DNA of 64,000 nucleotides from NCBI RefSeq assembly GCF_014207745.1, contig NZ_JACHJB010000002.1:3100001-3164000 (forward strand), in the 5' to 3' direction. The translations under genes and the position numbers were made by a program. Numbering within the stretch: position 1 is the stretch's first letter; each line of letters begins with the position of its first letter. Below are positions 42,401-49,902 of this stretch, in pieces. Origin of the DNA: Nonomuraea muscovyensis. Lineage in GTDB: Bacteria; Actinomycetota; Actinomycetes; Streptosporangiales; Streptosporangiaceae. The notes below the pieces were generated by a model that worked only from the letters and a program-made list of their open reading frames with translations, had not been told where the DNA came from and ran no database searches.

Positions 42401-42811
42401 ATGGATCGAGGAAGCGCCAAGCACACCCGTCGCGTCGACGAGCAGCAGAAGCACGAGACCGAGGGGATGGTCCGCGGCGGCGGCCCGACCCACGTGGAGG
42501 AGTGGAAGGAGCCGGAACCCATGCCCGTCCCCGGGGAGGAGGACACTCCCCGCACCTACGCCCCCGGGCACGAGCCGGGCACCCCGGAGGGGATCACCCA
42601 GCAGGGTGTGGACCGCCGCAGCGAGCTGGCCAAGTGGCTCAGTGACGCCGACTTCCCGGCCTCCGGGCAGGACCTGCTGCGCCACGTGGAACGCTCCGCT
42701 ACGCCCGACCCCATCGTGGACCTGGTCCGTTCGCTGCCCGGCGGGCGCTTCGCCAACGTGGCGGCGGTGGCCGAGGCGCTGGGCCTGGGCAAGGAGAGGC
42801 GGAGGTGGTGA
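42401..42811 (+). CDS. DUF2795 protein
   Basis: A 136-residue soluble protein. The first 70 residues are charged and disordered (HTRRVDEQQKHETEGMVRGG, EEWKEPEPMPVPGEEDTPRT). The last 60 are the DUF2795 helix bundle: LAKWLSDADFPASGQDLLRH, PDPIVDLVRSLPGGRFANVA. GAAGGAGAGGAG lies 7 nt before ATG 42401. The next gene starts 3 nt after its stop, so it is coupled to the baeRF protein and may be its stable partner. Function unknown. Confidence 0.88.
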   Translation: MDRGSAKHTRRVDEQQKHETEGMVRGGGPTHVEEWKEPEPMPVPGEEDTPRTYAPGHEPGTPEGITQQGVDRRSELAKWLSDADFPASGQDLLRHVERSATPDPIVDLVRSLPGGRFANVAAVAEALGLGKERRRW

Positions 42812-42814
42812 CTT

Positions 42815-43831
42815 GTGCGGCTCGACTTCATCAGGCCGCTGTACGAACGCCGCGGGCCGTACGCGTCGGTCTATCTGGGCGCGCTGATCGACCAGGACCG
42901 GGAGATCCGCTGGCGCAGCATCCGTGACCGGCTGAGCGACGACGCCGATCGCGCGACGGTCGAGGCCCTGCGGGAGTGGGCCACGCGGCCGGCGGCGGGC
43001 CGGGCGCTGTTCGCCACGCACGGGGACGTGGTGCTCGCGGAGGAGTTCCCGGGGCCGCCGGCGGAGGAGCTGGCGGTGTGGGCGCCGCTGCCGCACGTGA
43101 CGCCCATGCTGATGCGGCGCGGGGAGAACGTGCCGCACCTGCGGGTCATCGTGGACCACGCGGGCGCGGAGCTGACCGTCTTCGGCGGCGGCTCGCCGCG
43201 GACGTCCACGGTGCAGGCCGAGTCGTGGCCGCTGCAGAAGACCGCGCAGGGCGGCTGGTCGCAGCGGCGTTACGAGAGCGCCGTGGAGGAGACCTGGGAG
43301 AGGAACGCCACCCTCGTCGCCGAGGAGATCGACGACCAGGTGCGGCGGCTCGGCGCCGAGCTGGTCATCGTGGCCGGTGAGCCGAAGTCGCGCTCGCTGC
43401 TCTGCGACCACCTCGGCACCAAGGCCGCCGACCGGGTGATGATGGTGGAGCACGGCAGCCGTTCCGACCACGGGGGGTTCGAACGGGACGTGGAACGCGC
43501 GCTCGACGAGTGGCTGGACGGCCGGCGTGCCGAGCTGCTCGACCGGCACCGCGAGGCGGCCGGCCCCGTCGGGCTGGGGCCGGTGTTCCACGCGCTGCGC
43601 GAGGGCCGGGTGCACGCCGTGCTCTCGCCCGGTGAGCTGCCCGAGCCGGTGTGGATCGGCGAGGGCGGCACCCAGCTCGCGACAGACGCCGAGGAGCTGC
43701 GCCGGTGGGGCGTGGAGGAGCCGGTCCAGGACCAAGCCGACTCCGCGCTGGCCAGGGCGGCGGCGATGACCGACGCGGAGCTGTGGTTCACCGGCCAGGT
43801 CCCGGACGTGGCGGCCGTCATCAGGTACTGA
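42815..43831 (+). CDS. baeRF/Vms1-type release-factor-like protein
   Basis: A 338-residue protein related to Mycobacterium tuberculosis Rv2629 and the bacterial/archaeal eRF1 (baeRF) group. The N-terminal part (MRLDFIRPLYERRGPYASVY) and the central eRF1 domain-2-like region (DQVRRLGAELVIVAGEPKSR, RVMMVEHGSRSDHGGFERDV) are typical. Some relatives (Vms1/ANKZF1) cleave peptidyl-tRNA on stalled ribosomes, with a key Gln/GGQ-like loop; the AQGGWSQRRYE segment here is in the right place. GTG start, coupled to the DUF2795 gene. Its 3' end overlaps lutC by 11 bp on the other strand. Confidence 0.8.
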   Translation: MRLDFIRPLYERRGPYASVYLGALIDQDREIRWRSIRDRLSDDADRATVEALREWATRPAAGRALFATHGDVVLAEEFPGPPAEELAVWAPLPHVTPMLMRRGENVPHLRVIVDHAGAELTVFGGGSPRTSTVQAESWPLQKTAQGGWSQRRYESAVEETWERNATLVAEEIDDQVRRLGAELVIVAGEPKSRSLLCDHLGTKAADRVMMVEHGSRSDHGGFERDVERALDEWLDGRRAELLDRHREAAGPVGLGPVFHALREGRVHAVLSPGELPEPVWIGEGGTQLATDAEELRRWGVEEPVQDQADSALARAAAMTDAELWFTGQVPDVAAVIRY

Positions 43832-44405
43832 TGATCACTTCGAGGGTGCGGGGGCCGTGGACGCCCTCGACCCTGTTGAGCTCGATGTCGCTGGTCGCGG
43901 AGGGGCCGCTGATCCAGGTGAGGGGACGGGCCGGGTCGAGCCTGGCGACCGCCTCCGGCACCCCTCCGACGACCTGGTCGGCGCGCACCACGCACAGGTG
44001 GTAGTCGGGCACCAGCGTCTGCTCGCGGGTGCCCTGGCCGGGGCCGGTGTCGAGGACGATCGTGCCGGTCTCGGCGATCGCCACCGCGCACCCGGTGAGC
44101 ACCCCGTCCGCCGAGCGCGGGTCCACGCCGGGGGCGGGGGCCGCCCACTCGGCGGGCAGCCCGTCGGGGACGATCATGCTGCGGCCGGCCACCAGCTCGG
44201 CCACCTTGGCGGGCACGCCGGCGGCGGGCAGCACGTGCACGATGGCCCGGTAGTCGCGCACCCGCTCGGCGAACAGCTCCACCAGGTCGGCCACGTCCGT
44301 CGTGGTGCGGTAGCCGCGCGGGATCTCCACCTCGGGGGCGCCCTCGACGGCGCGCCTGATCCGGCCGAGGATCTCCTCGCGCGCGCCGCCTTGTCTCGTG
44401 CTCAC
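43821..44405 (-). CDS. lutC: lactate utilization protein C
   Basis: A 194-residue LUD-domain protein: REEILGRIRRAVEGAPEVEI, CAVAIAETGTIVLDTGPGQG and TREQTLVPDYHLCVVRADQV. LutC works with LutA and LutB to oxidise L-lactate to pyruvate. The GTG at 44405 overlaps the lutB stop in a GTGA, so the last gene of the operon is coupled. Its end overlaps the convergent baeRF gene. Confidence 0.94.
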   Translation of the reverse strand: MSTRQGGAREEILGRIRRAVEGAPEVEIPRGYRTTTDVADLVELFAERVRDYRAIVHVLPAAGVPAKVAELVAGRSMIVPDGLPAEWAAPAPGVDPRSADGVLTGCAVAIAETGTIVLDTGPGQGTREQTLVPDYHLCVVRADQVVGGVPEAVARLDPARPLTWISGPSATSDIELNRVEGVHGPRTLEVIIST

Positions 44406-45787
44406 CCTTCTCGCTCCCACCAGTCTCTGAAGGATTCGTCCGGGATCTCGGGCAGGTCCCGGGTGTCGGTCCACGCCGACAGGGGGCCGGGCAGCCGCTT
44501 GGGCACCAGCCGGCGCAGGCGGATCGCCGCGTGCTGGGCCCTGGCCAGCCGGGCCTGGTCGTTGAGTATCCAGCCGGCCACCCGCATGCCGGCTCGCTCG
44601 GCCGCCCCGTGGGGCGCCTTGGCGCGCAGGTCCACCAGCACCTCGGGGATGTCGATCGCGACGGGGCACACCTCGTAGCAGGCGCCGCACAGGCTGGAGG
44701 CGTACGGCAGGGAGGCGTCGAGCTCGGAGGACATGCCGCGCAGCTGGGGCGTCAGGATGGCGCCGATCGGGCCCGGGTAGACCGAGCCGTAGGCGTGGCC
44801 GCCGGTCCGCTCGTAGACGGGGCAGACGTTCAGGCAGGCGGAGCAGCGGATGCAACGCAGCGCCTGGCGGCCCACCTCGTCGGCGAGGACGTCGGTGCGG
44901 CCGTTGTCCAGCAGCACCAGGTGGAAGTCCTGGCCCTCGGCGGAGCCGGTCCAGGTGCTCGTGTACGGGTTCATCCGCTCGCCGGTGGAGCTCCTGGGCA
45001 GCAACTGCAGGAACACCTCCAGGTCGCGCCAGGTGGGCAGCAGCTTCTCGATGCCGACCACGCTGATCAGGGTCTCGGGCAGCGTCAGGCACATGCGGCC
45101 GTTGCCCTCGGACTCCAGCACGACCAGGGTGCCCGTTTCGGCGATCATGAAGTTGGCGCCCGAGACGGCGACCTTGCTGCGCAGGAACCGTTCGCGCAGG
45201 TGCAGCCGGGCGGCCTCGGCCAGGGCGGCGGGCTCGTCGGTGAGGCCGGGCGGCGCGTCGCCCATCTTGTCGAGGAAGATCTCGCGGATCTCGGCCCGGT
45301 TGCGGTGGATGGCGGGCACCAGGATGTGGCTGGGGAAGTCGTCGCCGAGCTGCACGATCAGCTCGGCCAGGTCCGTCTCGTAGGCGGTGATGCCCTCGGC
45401 GGCGAGCGCCTCGTTGAGGCCGATCTCCTGGGTGGCCATCGACTTGACCTTGACGACCTCGGTCTCGCCGGTGGCCTTGACCAGGTCGGCGACGATGCGG
45501 TTGGCCTCGGCGGCGTCCCTGGCCCAGTGGACGTGCCCGCCCGCCGCGGTGACGGCCTCCTCCAGTTGGAGGAGGTAGCGGTCGAGGTGGCGGAGGGTCT
45601 CGTCCTTGACGGCCTTGCCGGCCGCGCGTAGTTCGTGCCAGTCGGGCAGCTCGTCCACGACCGCCGCGCGCTTGCCGCGGATGGTGTGGGTGGCCTTGCG
45701 CAGGTTGTAGCGGAGCTGGGAGTCCTTTACGGCCCGCGCGGCGTTCGTCGGGAAGTCGCCGGGCATGCCGAGGAAGGTGGCGCTCAT
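44402..45787 (-). CDS. lutB: lactate utilization iron-sulfur protein B
   Basis: A 461-residue protein with an N-terminal LUD domain (VKVKSMATQEIGLNEALAAE, GANFMIAETGTLVVLESEGN) and a C-terminal ferredoxin-like part with two 4Fe-4S motifs, CIRCSACLNVCPVYE and CGACYEVCPVAIDIP. It is the electron-transfer core of the LutABC lactate oxidase complex. ATG 45787 overlaps the lutA stop by 4 bp. About the normal length for LutB. Confidence 0.95.
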   Translation of the reverse strand: MSATFLGMPGDFPTNAARAVKDSQLRYNLRKATHTIRGKRAAVVDELPDWHELRAAGKAVKDETLRHLDRYLLQLEEAVTAAGGHVHWARDAAEANRIVADLVKATGETEVVKVKSMATQEIGLNEALAAEGITAYETDLAELIVQLGDDFPSHILVPAIHRNRAEIREIFLDKMGDAPPGLTDEPAALAEAARLHLRERFLRSKVAVSGANFMIAETGTLVVLESEGNGRMCLTLPETLISVVGIEKLLPTWRDLEVFLQLLPRSSTGERMNPYTSTWTGSAEGQDFHLVLLDNGRTDVLADEVGRQALRCIRCSACLNVCPVYERTGGHAYGSVYPGPIGAILTPQLRGMSSELDASLPYASSLCGACYEVCPVAIDIPEVLVDLRAKAPHGAAERAGMRVAGWILNDQARLARAQHAAIRLRRLVPKRLPGPLSAWTDTRDLPEIPDESFRDWWEREG

Positions 45788-46521
45788 GACCGGGTTCCCC
45801 CGTCCGTGGCGGCCAGGATCTCGGCCAGGTGCATGACCCGGATGCCGGTCTGCTGCCTGCTGAGCGTGCCGCCGATGTGCATGAGGCAGGAGTTGTCGGC
45901 CGCGCAGAGCACCTCGGCTCCGGTGTCGAGGACGTTGCGCGCCTTGTCGGCGCCCATCGCGGCGGAGACGGCGGGGTTCTTGACGGCGAACGTGCCGCCG
46001 AAGCCGCAGCACTCTTGCGCCCCGGGCAGGGGGACGAGTTCGAGGCCGCGGACCTGCTGCAGCAGGCGGGTGGGCCGGTCGCCGAGGTGGAGCCCGCGCA
46101 GCGAGTGGCACGTGGGGTGATATGTCACCCGGTGCGGGAAATATGCGCCGACGTCCTCGACCTTGAGCACGTCCACCAGGAACTCCGACAGCTCGTGGAC
46201 CCGGGGCGCCACCTCGGCGATGGCCGTCGCGCCCCTGCTCCCGGGCCGGACCAGCTTGGGGTACTGCTCGCGCACCATCGCGGCGCACGATCCCGACGGG
46301 GCCACGACGGCGTCATAGCCGGCGAACACCTCGGTGAAGTGGCGCGCGAGCCGTACCCCCTCGTCGCGGTAGCCCGTGTTGACGTGCATCTGCCCGCAGC
46401 ACGTCTGGGCGGCCGGGAAGTCGACGTCGCAGCCCAGCCTGCGCAGGAGCGACACGACGGCCTTGCCCGTGCCGGGGAAGAGCGTGTCGTTCACGCACGT
46501 GATGAACAGGGCGACTCGCAC
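45784..46521 (-). CDS. lutA: lactate utilization protein A
   Basis: A 245-residue protein with two CCG domains (TCCGQMHVN and ECCGFGGTF), which carry the unusual iron-sulfur clusters of heterodisulfide-reductase-like proteins. It is the first gene of lutABC. GTG 46521 follows AAGGAGAGT; the larger upstream frame crosses the operator and is rejected. Transcription must pass the double FadR-type site just upstream. Confidence 0.94.
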   Translation of the reverse strand: MRVALFITCVNDTLFPGTGKAVVSLLRRLGCDVDFPAAQTCCGQMHVNTGYRDEGVRLARHFTEVFAGYDAVVAPSGSCAAMVREQYPKLVRPGSRGATAIAEVAPRVHELSEFLVDVLKVEDVGAYFPHRVTYHPTCHSLRGLHLGDRPTRLLQQVRGLELVPLPGAQECCGFGGTFAVKNPAVSAAMGADKARNVLDTGAEVLCAADNSCLMHIGGTLSRQQTGIRVMHLAEILAATDGGTRS

Positions 46522-46549
46522 GACTCTCCTTCCGAGAGGTTCTGGCATA

Positions 46550-46576
46550 TGGTCTGACCACAGTATGGTCAGACCA
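46550..46576. promoter_or_regulatory. double FadR/LldR-type operator
   Basis: TGGTCTGACCA (46550-46560) and TGGTCAGACCA (46566-46576) each match the TGGTCNGACCA site of FadR-type lactate regulators. Together with flanking TA they form a perfect 13-bp-arm inverted repeat (46548-46578). It lies between divergent lutA and the GntR gene, 30 bp from lutA. Confidence 0.88.
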
Positions 46577-46602
46577 TAGCAAACCACCAGAGGGGGACCC
46601 TG

Positions 46603-47307
46603 TTGACCGGCTGGCGGCCCGTCAAGAAGACCCGGACGTTCGAGGACGTCCTGGCTCAGATCGAGCACCGCATCAGCGAGGACGGGCTGACGGCCGGCGA
46701 CCGGCTGCCGCCCGAGCGGCAGCTCGCCGAGCAGCTCGGCGTGAGCCGCTCGTCGGTCCGCGAGGCCATGCGCGTGCTGGAGACGCTCGGCGTGGTCTCA
46801 TCGCAGGTGGGACGCGGTCCGGACGCCGGCGCGGTGCTGGTCTCCAGACCCGACAGCGCGCTGACGGACCTGCTGCGGCTGCACCTCGGCCTGGCCGCGC
46901 TGGAGCCCCGCGAGGTGATCGACACCCGCCTGATGATCGAACGCTGGGCGGCGGCGCGGGCGGCCACCGGCCGCCCCGACGTCTCCGGGCTGGCCGAGGC
47001 CATCGCGGCGATGGACCGGGCGCGCTCCCCCGAGGAGTTCGTGGAGCACGACACGGCCTTCCACTGCGCCCTCGCCGAGGCGTCGGGCAACCGGCTGCTG
47101 GCCGCGTTCATGCGCTCGCTGCGCGACTCCCTCGGCAGGTACGCCGTCGAGGCGGTCGTGCGCCTGGGCGACACCTCCGGCCTGCAGGAGGACCACCGGC
47201 GCATCCTGCGGGCCGTGCGCGATGGGGACCCCGGCGACGCGATCCGGGCGGTGACCGCCCACCTGGGCCGCGCCTACCCCTCGCTGCTGCCCGACCTGCC
47301 GGACTGA
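46603..47307 (+). CDS. lutR: GntR/FadR-type repressor of lut operon
   Basis: A 234-residue protein. N-terminal GntR winged helix (LPPERQLAEQLGVSRSSVRE, VLETLGVVSSQVGRG) and C-terminal FCD domain with the metal/ligand residues in EVIDTRLMIERWAAARAA, EHDTAFHCALAEASGN and LQEDHRRILRAVRDGD. It should bind the double operator and leave it when lactate is present, as LldR and LutR do. The start is probably TTG 46603 with AGGGGGA upstream; no ATG or GTG fits. A T-tailed terminator follows. Confidence 0.88.
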   Translation: MTGWRPVKKTRTFEDVLAQIEHRISEDGLTAGDRLPPERQLAEQLGVSRSSVREAMRVLETLGVVSSQVGRGPDAGAVLVSRPDSALTDLLRLHLGLAALEPREVIDTRLMIERWAAARAATGRPDVSGLAEAIAAMDRARSPEEFVEHDTAFHCALAEASGNRLLAAFMRSLRDSLGRYAVEAVVRLGDTSGLQEDHRRILRAVRDGDPGDAIRAVTAHLGRAYPSLLPDLPD

Positions 47308-47318
47308 AAGCCGGCCCC

Positions 47319-47359
47319 GGGCCGGCGGGCTGAACGCCGGACCCGCGTCGGCCCTTTTT
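47319..47359 (+). terminator. intrinsic terminator with T-run
   Basis: GGGCCG-GCGGG (47319-47329) pairs with CCCGC and CGGCCC (47342-47354), followed by TTTTT (47355-47359). It ends the lutR transcript and is the only T-tailed terminator I noticed in the window. Confidence 0.85.
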
Positions 47360-47370
47360 GCGCCAGCCGG

Positions 47371-48813
47371 TCAGCCGCCGCGGGTGTCGGCCTCGCGACA
47401 GGTGGCGCCCGAGCAGGCGACCATGGCCTGCAGGCGGGCGTCGAGGTCGCGCAGCAGCGCGGGATCGGCGATGCGGATCAGGTTGTGGAGCTGGTAGGGG
47501 TCGTTCGTCAGGTCGTAGAGCTGCATCTCGCCCGTGGAGTACTTGACGTAGGTGTGGGTCGCGGTGCGCAGCGCCTGGTAGGGCGGCACGGGCGTCTGCG
47601 CGGCCGACGCCTGGCTGGCCGGCCTGGCGAACTCGACGAGCACGTTCTGCCGCCATGGCGCGGGCCGCTGCCCGCGCAGCAGCGGCACCAGCGACCGGCC
47701 CTCGGCGAACGGCGCGGCCTGCCCCCCGCCCAGTTCGGCGAACGTGGGCGCGATGTCGACCGTCGAGGCCATGTCGCTGACGACCGAGCCCGGCCGCACG
47801 CCCGGCCCGCGCACCACGAACGGCACCTTGATGGCCTCCTCGAAGGGGGTGGTCTTGCCCTGCTTGAGCCGGTGGGTGCCGAGATGGAAGCCGTTGTCGG
47901 AGGCGAAGACGACGTAGGTGTCGTTCAGCTTGCCGGTCCTGGCCAGGGTGTCGATCACGGTGCCGACCAGGTCGTCCACGCCGAGCATGGACCGCATCCG
48001 GGTGCGGTAGCGCTCGTCGATCCGGGCGATCTGGTCGTCGGTCAGCGGGGGCGTCTCTCGCAGCCAGGCGGGCTCCCCGCTGACGTCGGCCTGGTTGAAC
48101 GACGGCGTCCGGGGTGCCTCGTCGAGGATGAACTCGTCCATGTGGCGGATCGCCGGGTTGGCCGGGTTGTGCGGGCCGATCGGGGCGAGGTAGAGGAAGA
48201 ACGGCTCGGTGCTGGTCGTGATGAAGTCGGAGGCCTTGCGGGCGAGCACGTCGGAGAGGTAGTCGTCCTCCGCCCAGCCGTAGTCGACGAGGTTGCCGTT
48301 CTCGTTCAGCCGGTAGCCGTACTCGTGGTAGAGCCTGCGCACGGGCACGGCCCAGTCGTTCCAGCCCGGCGGCACGTAGGTCGGGGCGGCGCTGGTGCCG
48401 GGATAGTGGTTGAGGTATTTGCCCATCAGGCCGGTGCGGTATCCGGCCTGCTGCATCCACACTCCCAGCGTGGAACGTTCCAGGCCCTGGGTGAAGAAGC
48501 GGTCGAAGCCCCCCTCGGGCGCGGTGTTGGTCAGCACGCCGTGGCTGTGCACGTACTGGGAGCGCAGGATCGACGCGCGGGAGGGGCAGCACCAGGAGTT
48601 CGTCACGAAGAAGCGGTCGAACGTGGCGCCCTGGCGCACCAGGTGCTGGGTGATGTTGGGGAAGTGATCGAGGTGCCCGCTGTCGAGATCGTCCGCCAGC
48701 ACCATGATGATGTTGGGCTTGGCCGCGCGGGCCTCCCCTGCGGCCACCGTGGGCTCGGCCGCCGTCAAGAGCAGAGCCACCACGCCGAGAATTCGGCACA
48801 GACTTTTGACCAC
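47371..48813 (-). CDS. secreted sulfatase
   Basis: A 480-residue protein with a signal peptide (VVKSLCRILGVVALLLTAAE, cleaved near 25-30). NIIMVLADDLDS binds the calcium; the sulfatase signature is C75-C-P-S-R79 in NSWCCPSRASILRSQY, where Cys75 should become formylglycine. Further landmarks are TGLMGKYLNHYPG and FASDNGFHLGTHRLKQGKT. It hydrolyses sulfate esters outside the cell. No formylglycine-generating enzyme gene is nearby, so maturation relies on one elsewhere. GTG 48813 is chosen, with GGGGAG upstream. Divergent from the LLM gene; converges on lutR. Confidence 0.92.
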   Translation of the reverse strand: MVKSLCRILGVVALLLTAAEPTVAAGEARAAKPNIIMVLADDLDSGHLDHFPNITQHLVRQGATFDRFFVTNSWCCPSRASILRSQYVHSHGVLTNTAPEGGFDRFFTQGLERSTLGVWMQQAGYRTGLMGKYLNHYPGTSAAPTYVPPGWNDWAVPVRRLYHEYGYRLNENGNLVDYGWAEDDYLSDVLARKASDFITTSTEPFFLYLAPIGPHNPANPAIRHMDEFILDEAPRTPSFNQADVSGEPAWLRETPPLTDDQIARIDERYRTRMRSMLGVDDLVGTVIDTLARTGKLNDTYVVFASDNGFHLGTHRLKQGKTTPFEEAIKVPFVVRGPGVRPGSVVSDMASTVDIAPTFAELGGGQAAPFAEGRSLVPLLRGQRPAPWRQNVLVEFARPASQASAAQTPVPPYQALRTATHTYVKYSTGEMQLYDLTNDPYQLHNLIRIADPALLRDLDARLQAMVACSGATCREADTRGG

Positions 48814-48894
48814 GCGTTTTCATCTCCCCGGAGGATCTTGCATTGACACCCCGGTCCACCGGAGCCGTAATAGAACTAAATTCCGGAGGTTTCC

Positions 48895-49896
48895 ATGAAG
48901 CTCGGCCTGAACCTGGGGTATTGGCAGCGGCACGCCGACGACGCCACCGAGACGGTGCTTGCCGCCGAGCGGCTCGGCTACGACTCGGTGTGGACCGCCG
49001 AAGCCTACGGCAGCGACGCCTTCACGCCGCTCGCCTGGTACGGCGCCCGGACCTCACGCATCAAGCTCGGCACGTCGGTCGCCCAGCTCTCGGCCCGTAC
49101 TCCGGCCGCCACCGCGATGACCGCGATGACACTCGACCATCTTACGGGCGGCCGGCTGCTGCTCGGCGTGGGTGCCTCCGGGCCGCAGGTGGTCGAGGGC
49201 TGGTACGGCCGGCCGTTCGCCCGACCGCTGGCCAGGACGCGCGAGTACGTCGAGATCATGCGGAAGGTGTGGCGGCGCGAGGAGCCCGTGACCAGCGACG
49301 GCCCGCACTACCCGCTCCCCCTGCCCGGCGGACTGGGCAAGCCGCTGAAGCTGATCACCCACCCGCTGCGCCCGGACATCCCCGTCTACCTCGGCGCGGA
49401 GGGCCCGAAGAACGTCGCCCTGGCCGCCGAGATCGCCCAGGGCTGGCTGCCGCTGTTCGCCTTCCCCGGCAAGATCGAGGAGATGTACGGCGACGCGCTC
49501 GCCGGCAGGGGGCCGGACTTCGACATCGCCGCCATGGTCATGGTCGTCATCTCCGACGACGTCAAAGCCGCGCTGAACGGCGTCAAGATGATGCTCACCC
49601 TCTACATCGGCGGCATGGGCGCGCGGCAGCGCAACTTCCACGCCGACATCATCGGCAGGATGGGCTACGCCGAGGCCGCCGAGCGCATCCAGGCGCTCTA
49701 CCTGGAGGGCCGCAGGGACGAGGCGTTCCACGCCATCCCGGACGAGCTGGCCGACGGCATCTCGCTGGTCGGTCCGCCCGGCCGGATCAAGGAGCGCCTG
49801 GAGCTGTGGCGCTCCTCCCCCGTCACGTCCCTGCTCGTCATGGGCCCGCGCGACGAGGAGTCGCTGACGATCGTCCGCGACCTCGTGCTGGGCTGA
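48895..49896 (+). CDS. LLM-class F420-dependent oxidoreductase
   Basis: A 333-residue TIM-barrel protein: MKLGLNLGYWQRHADDATET, ERLGYDSVWTAEAYGSDAFT, LTGGRLLLGVGASGPQVVEG and VYLGAEGPKNVALAAEIAQG. This is the TIGR03559-like LLM subgroup that uses F420 in actinobacteria; substrate unknown. GGAGG 6 nt before the ATG. It shares an 81-bp promoter region with the divergent sulfatase and ends 6 bp from the convergent ABC permease gene. Confidence 0.9.
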   Translation: MKLGLNLGYWQRHADDATETVLAAERLGYDSVWTAEAYGSDAFTPLAWYGARTSRIKLGTSVAQLSARTPAATAMTAMTLDHLTGGRLLLGVGASGPQVVEGWYGRPFARPLARTREYVEIMRKVWRREEPVTSDGPHYPLPLPGGLGKPLKLITHPLRPDIPVYLGAEGPKNVALAAEIAQGWLPLFAFPGKIEEMYGDALAGRGPDFDIAAMVMVVISDDVKAALNGVKMMLTLYIGGMGARQRNFHADIIGRMGYAEAAERIQALYLEGRRDEAFHAIPDELADGISLVGPPGRIKERLELWRSSPVTSLLVMGPRDEESLTIVRDLVLG

Positions 49897-49902
49897 CGGC
49901 CG

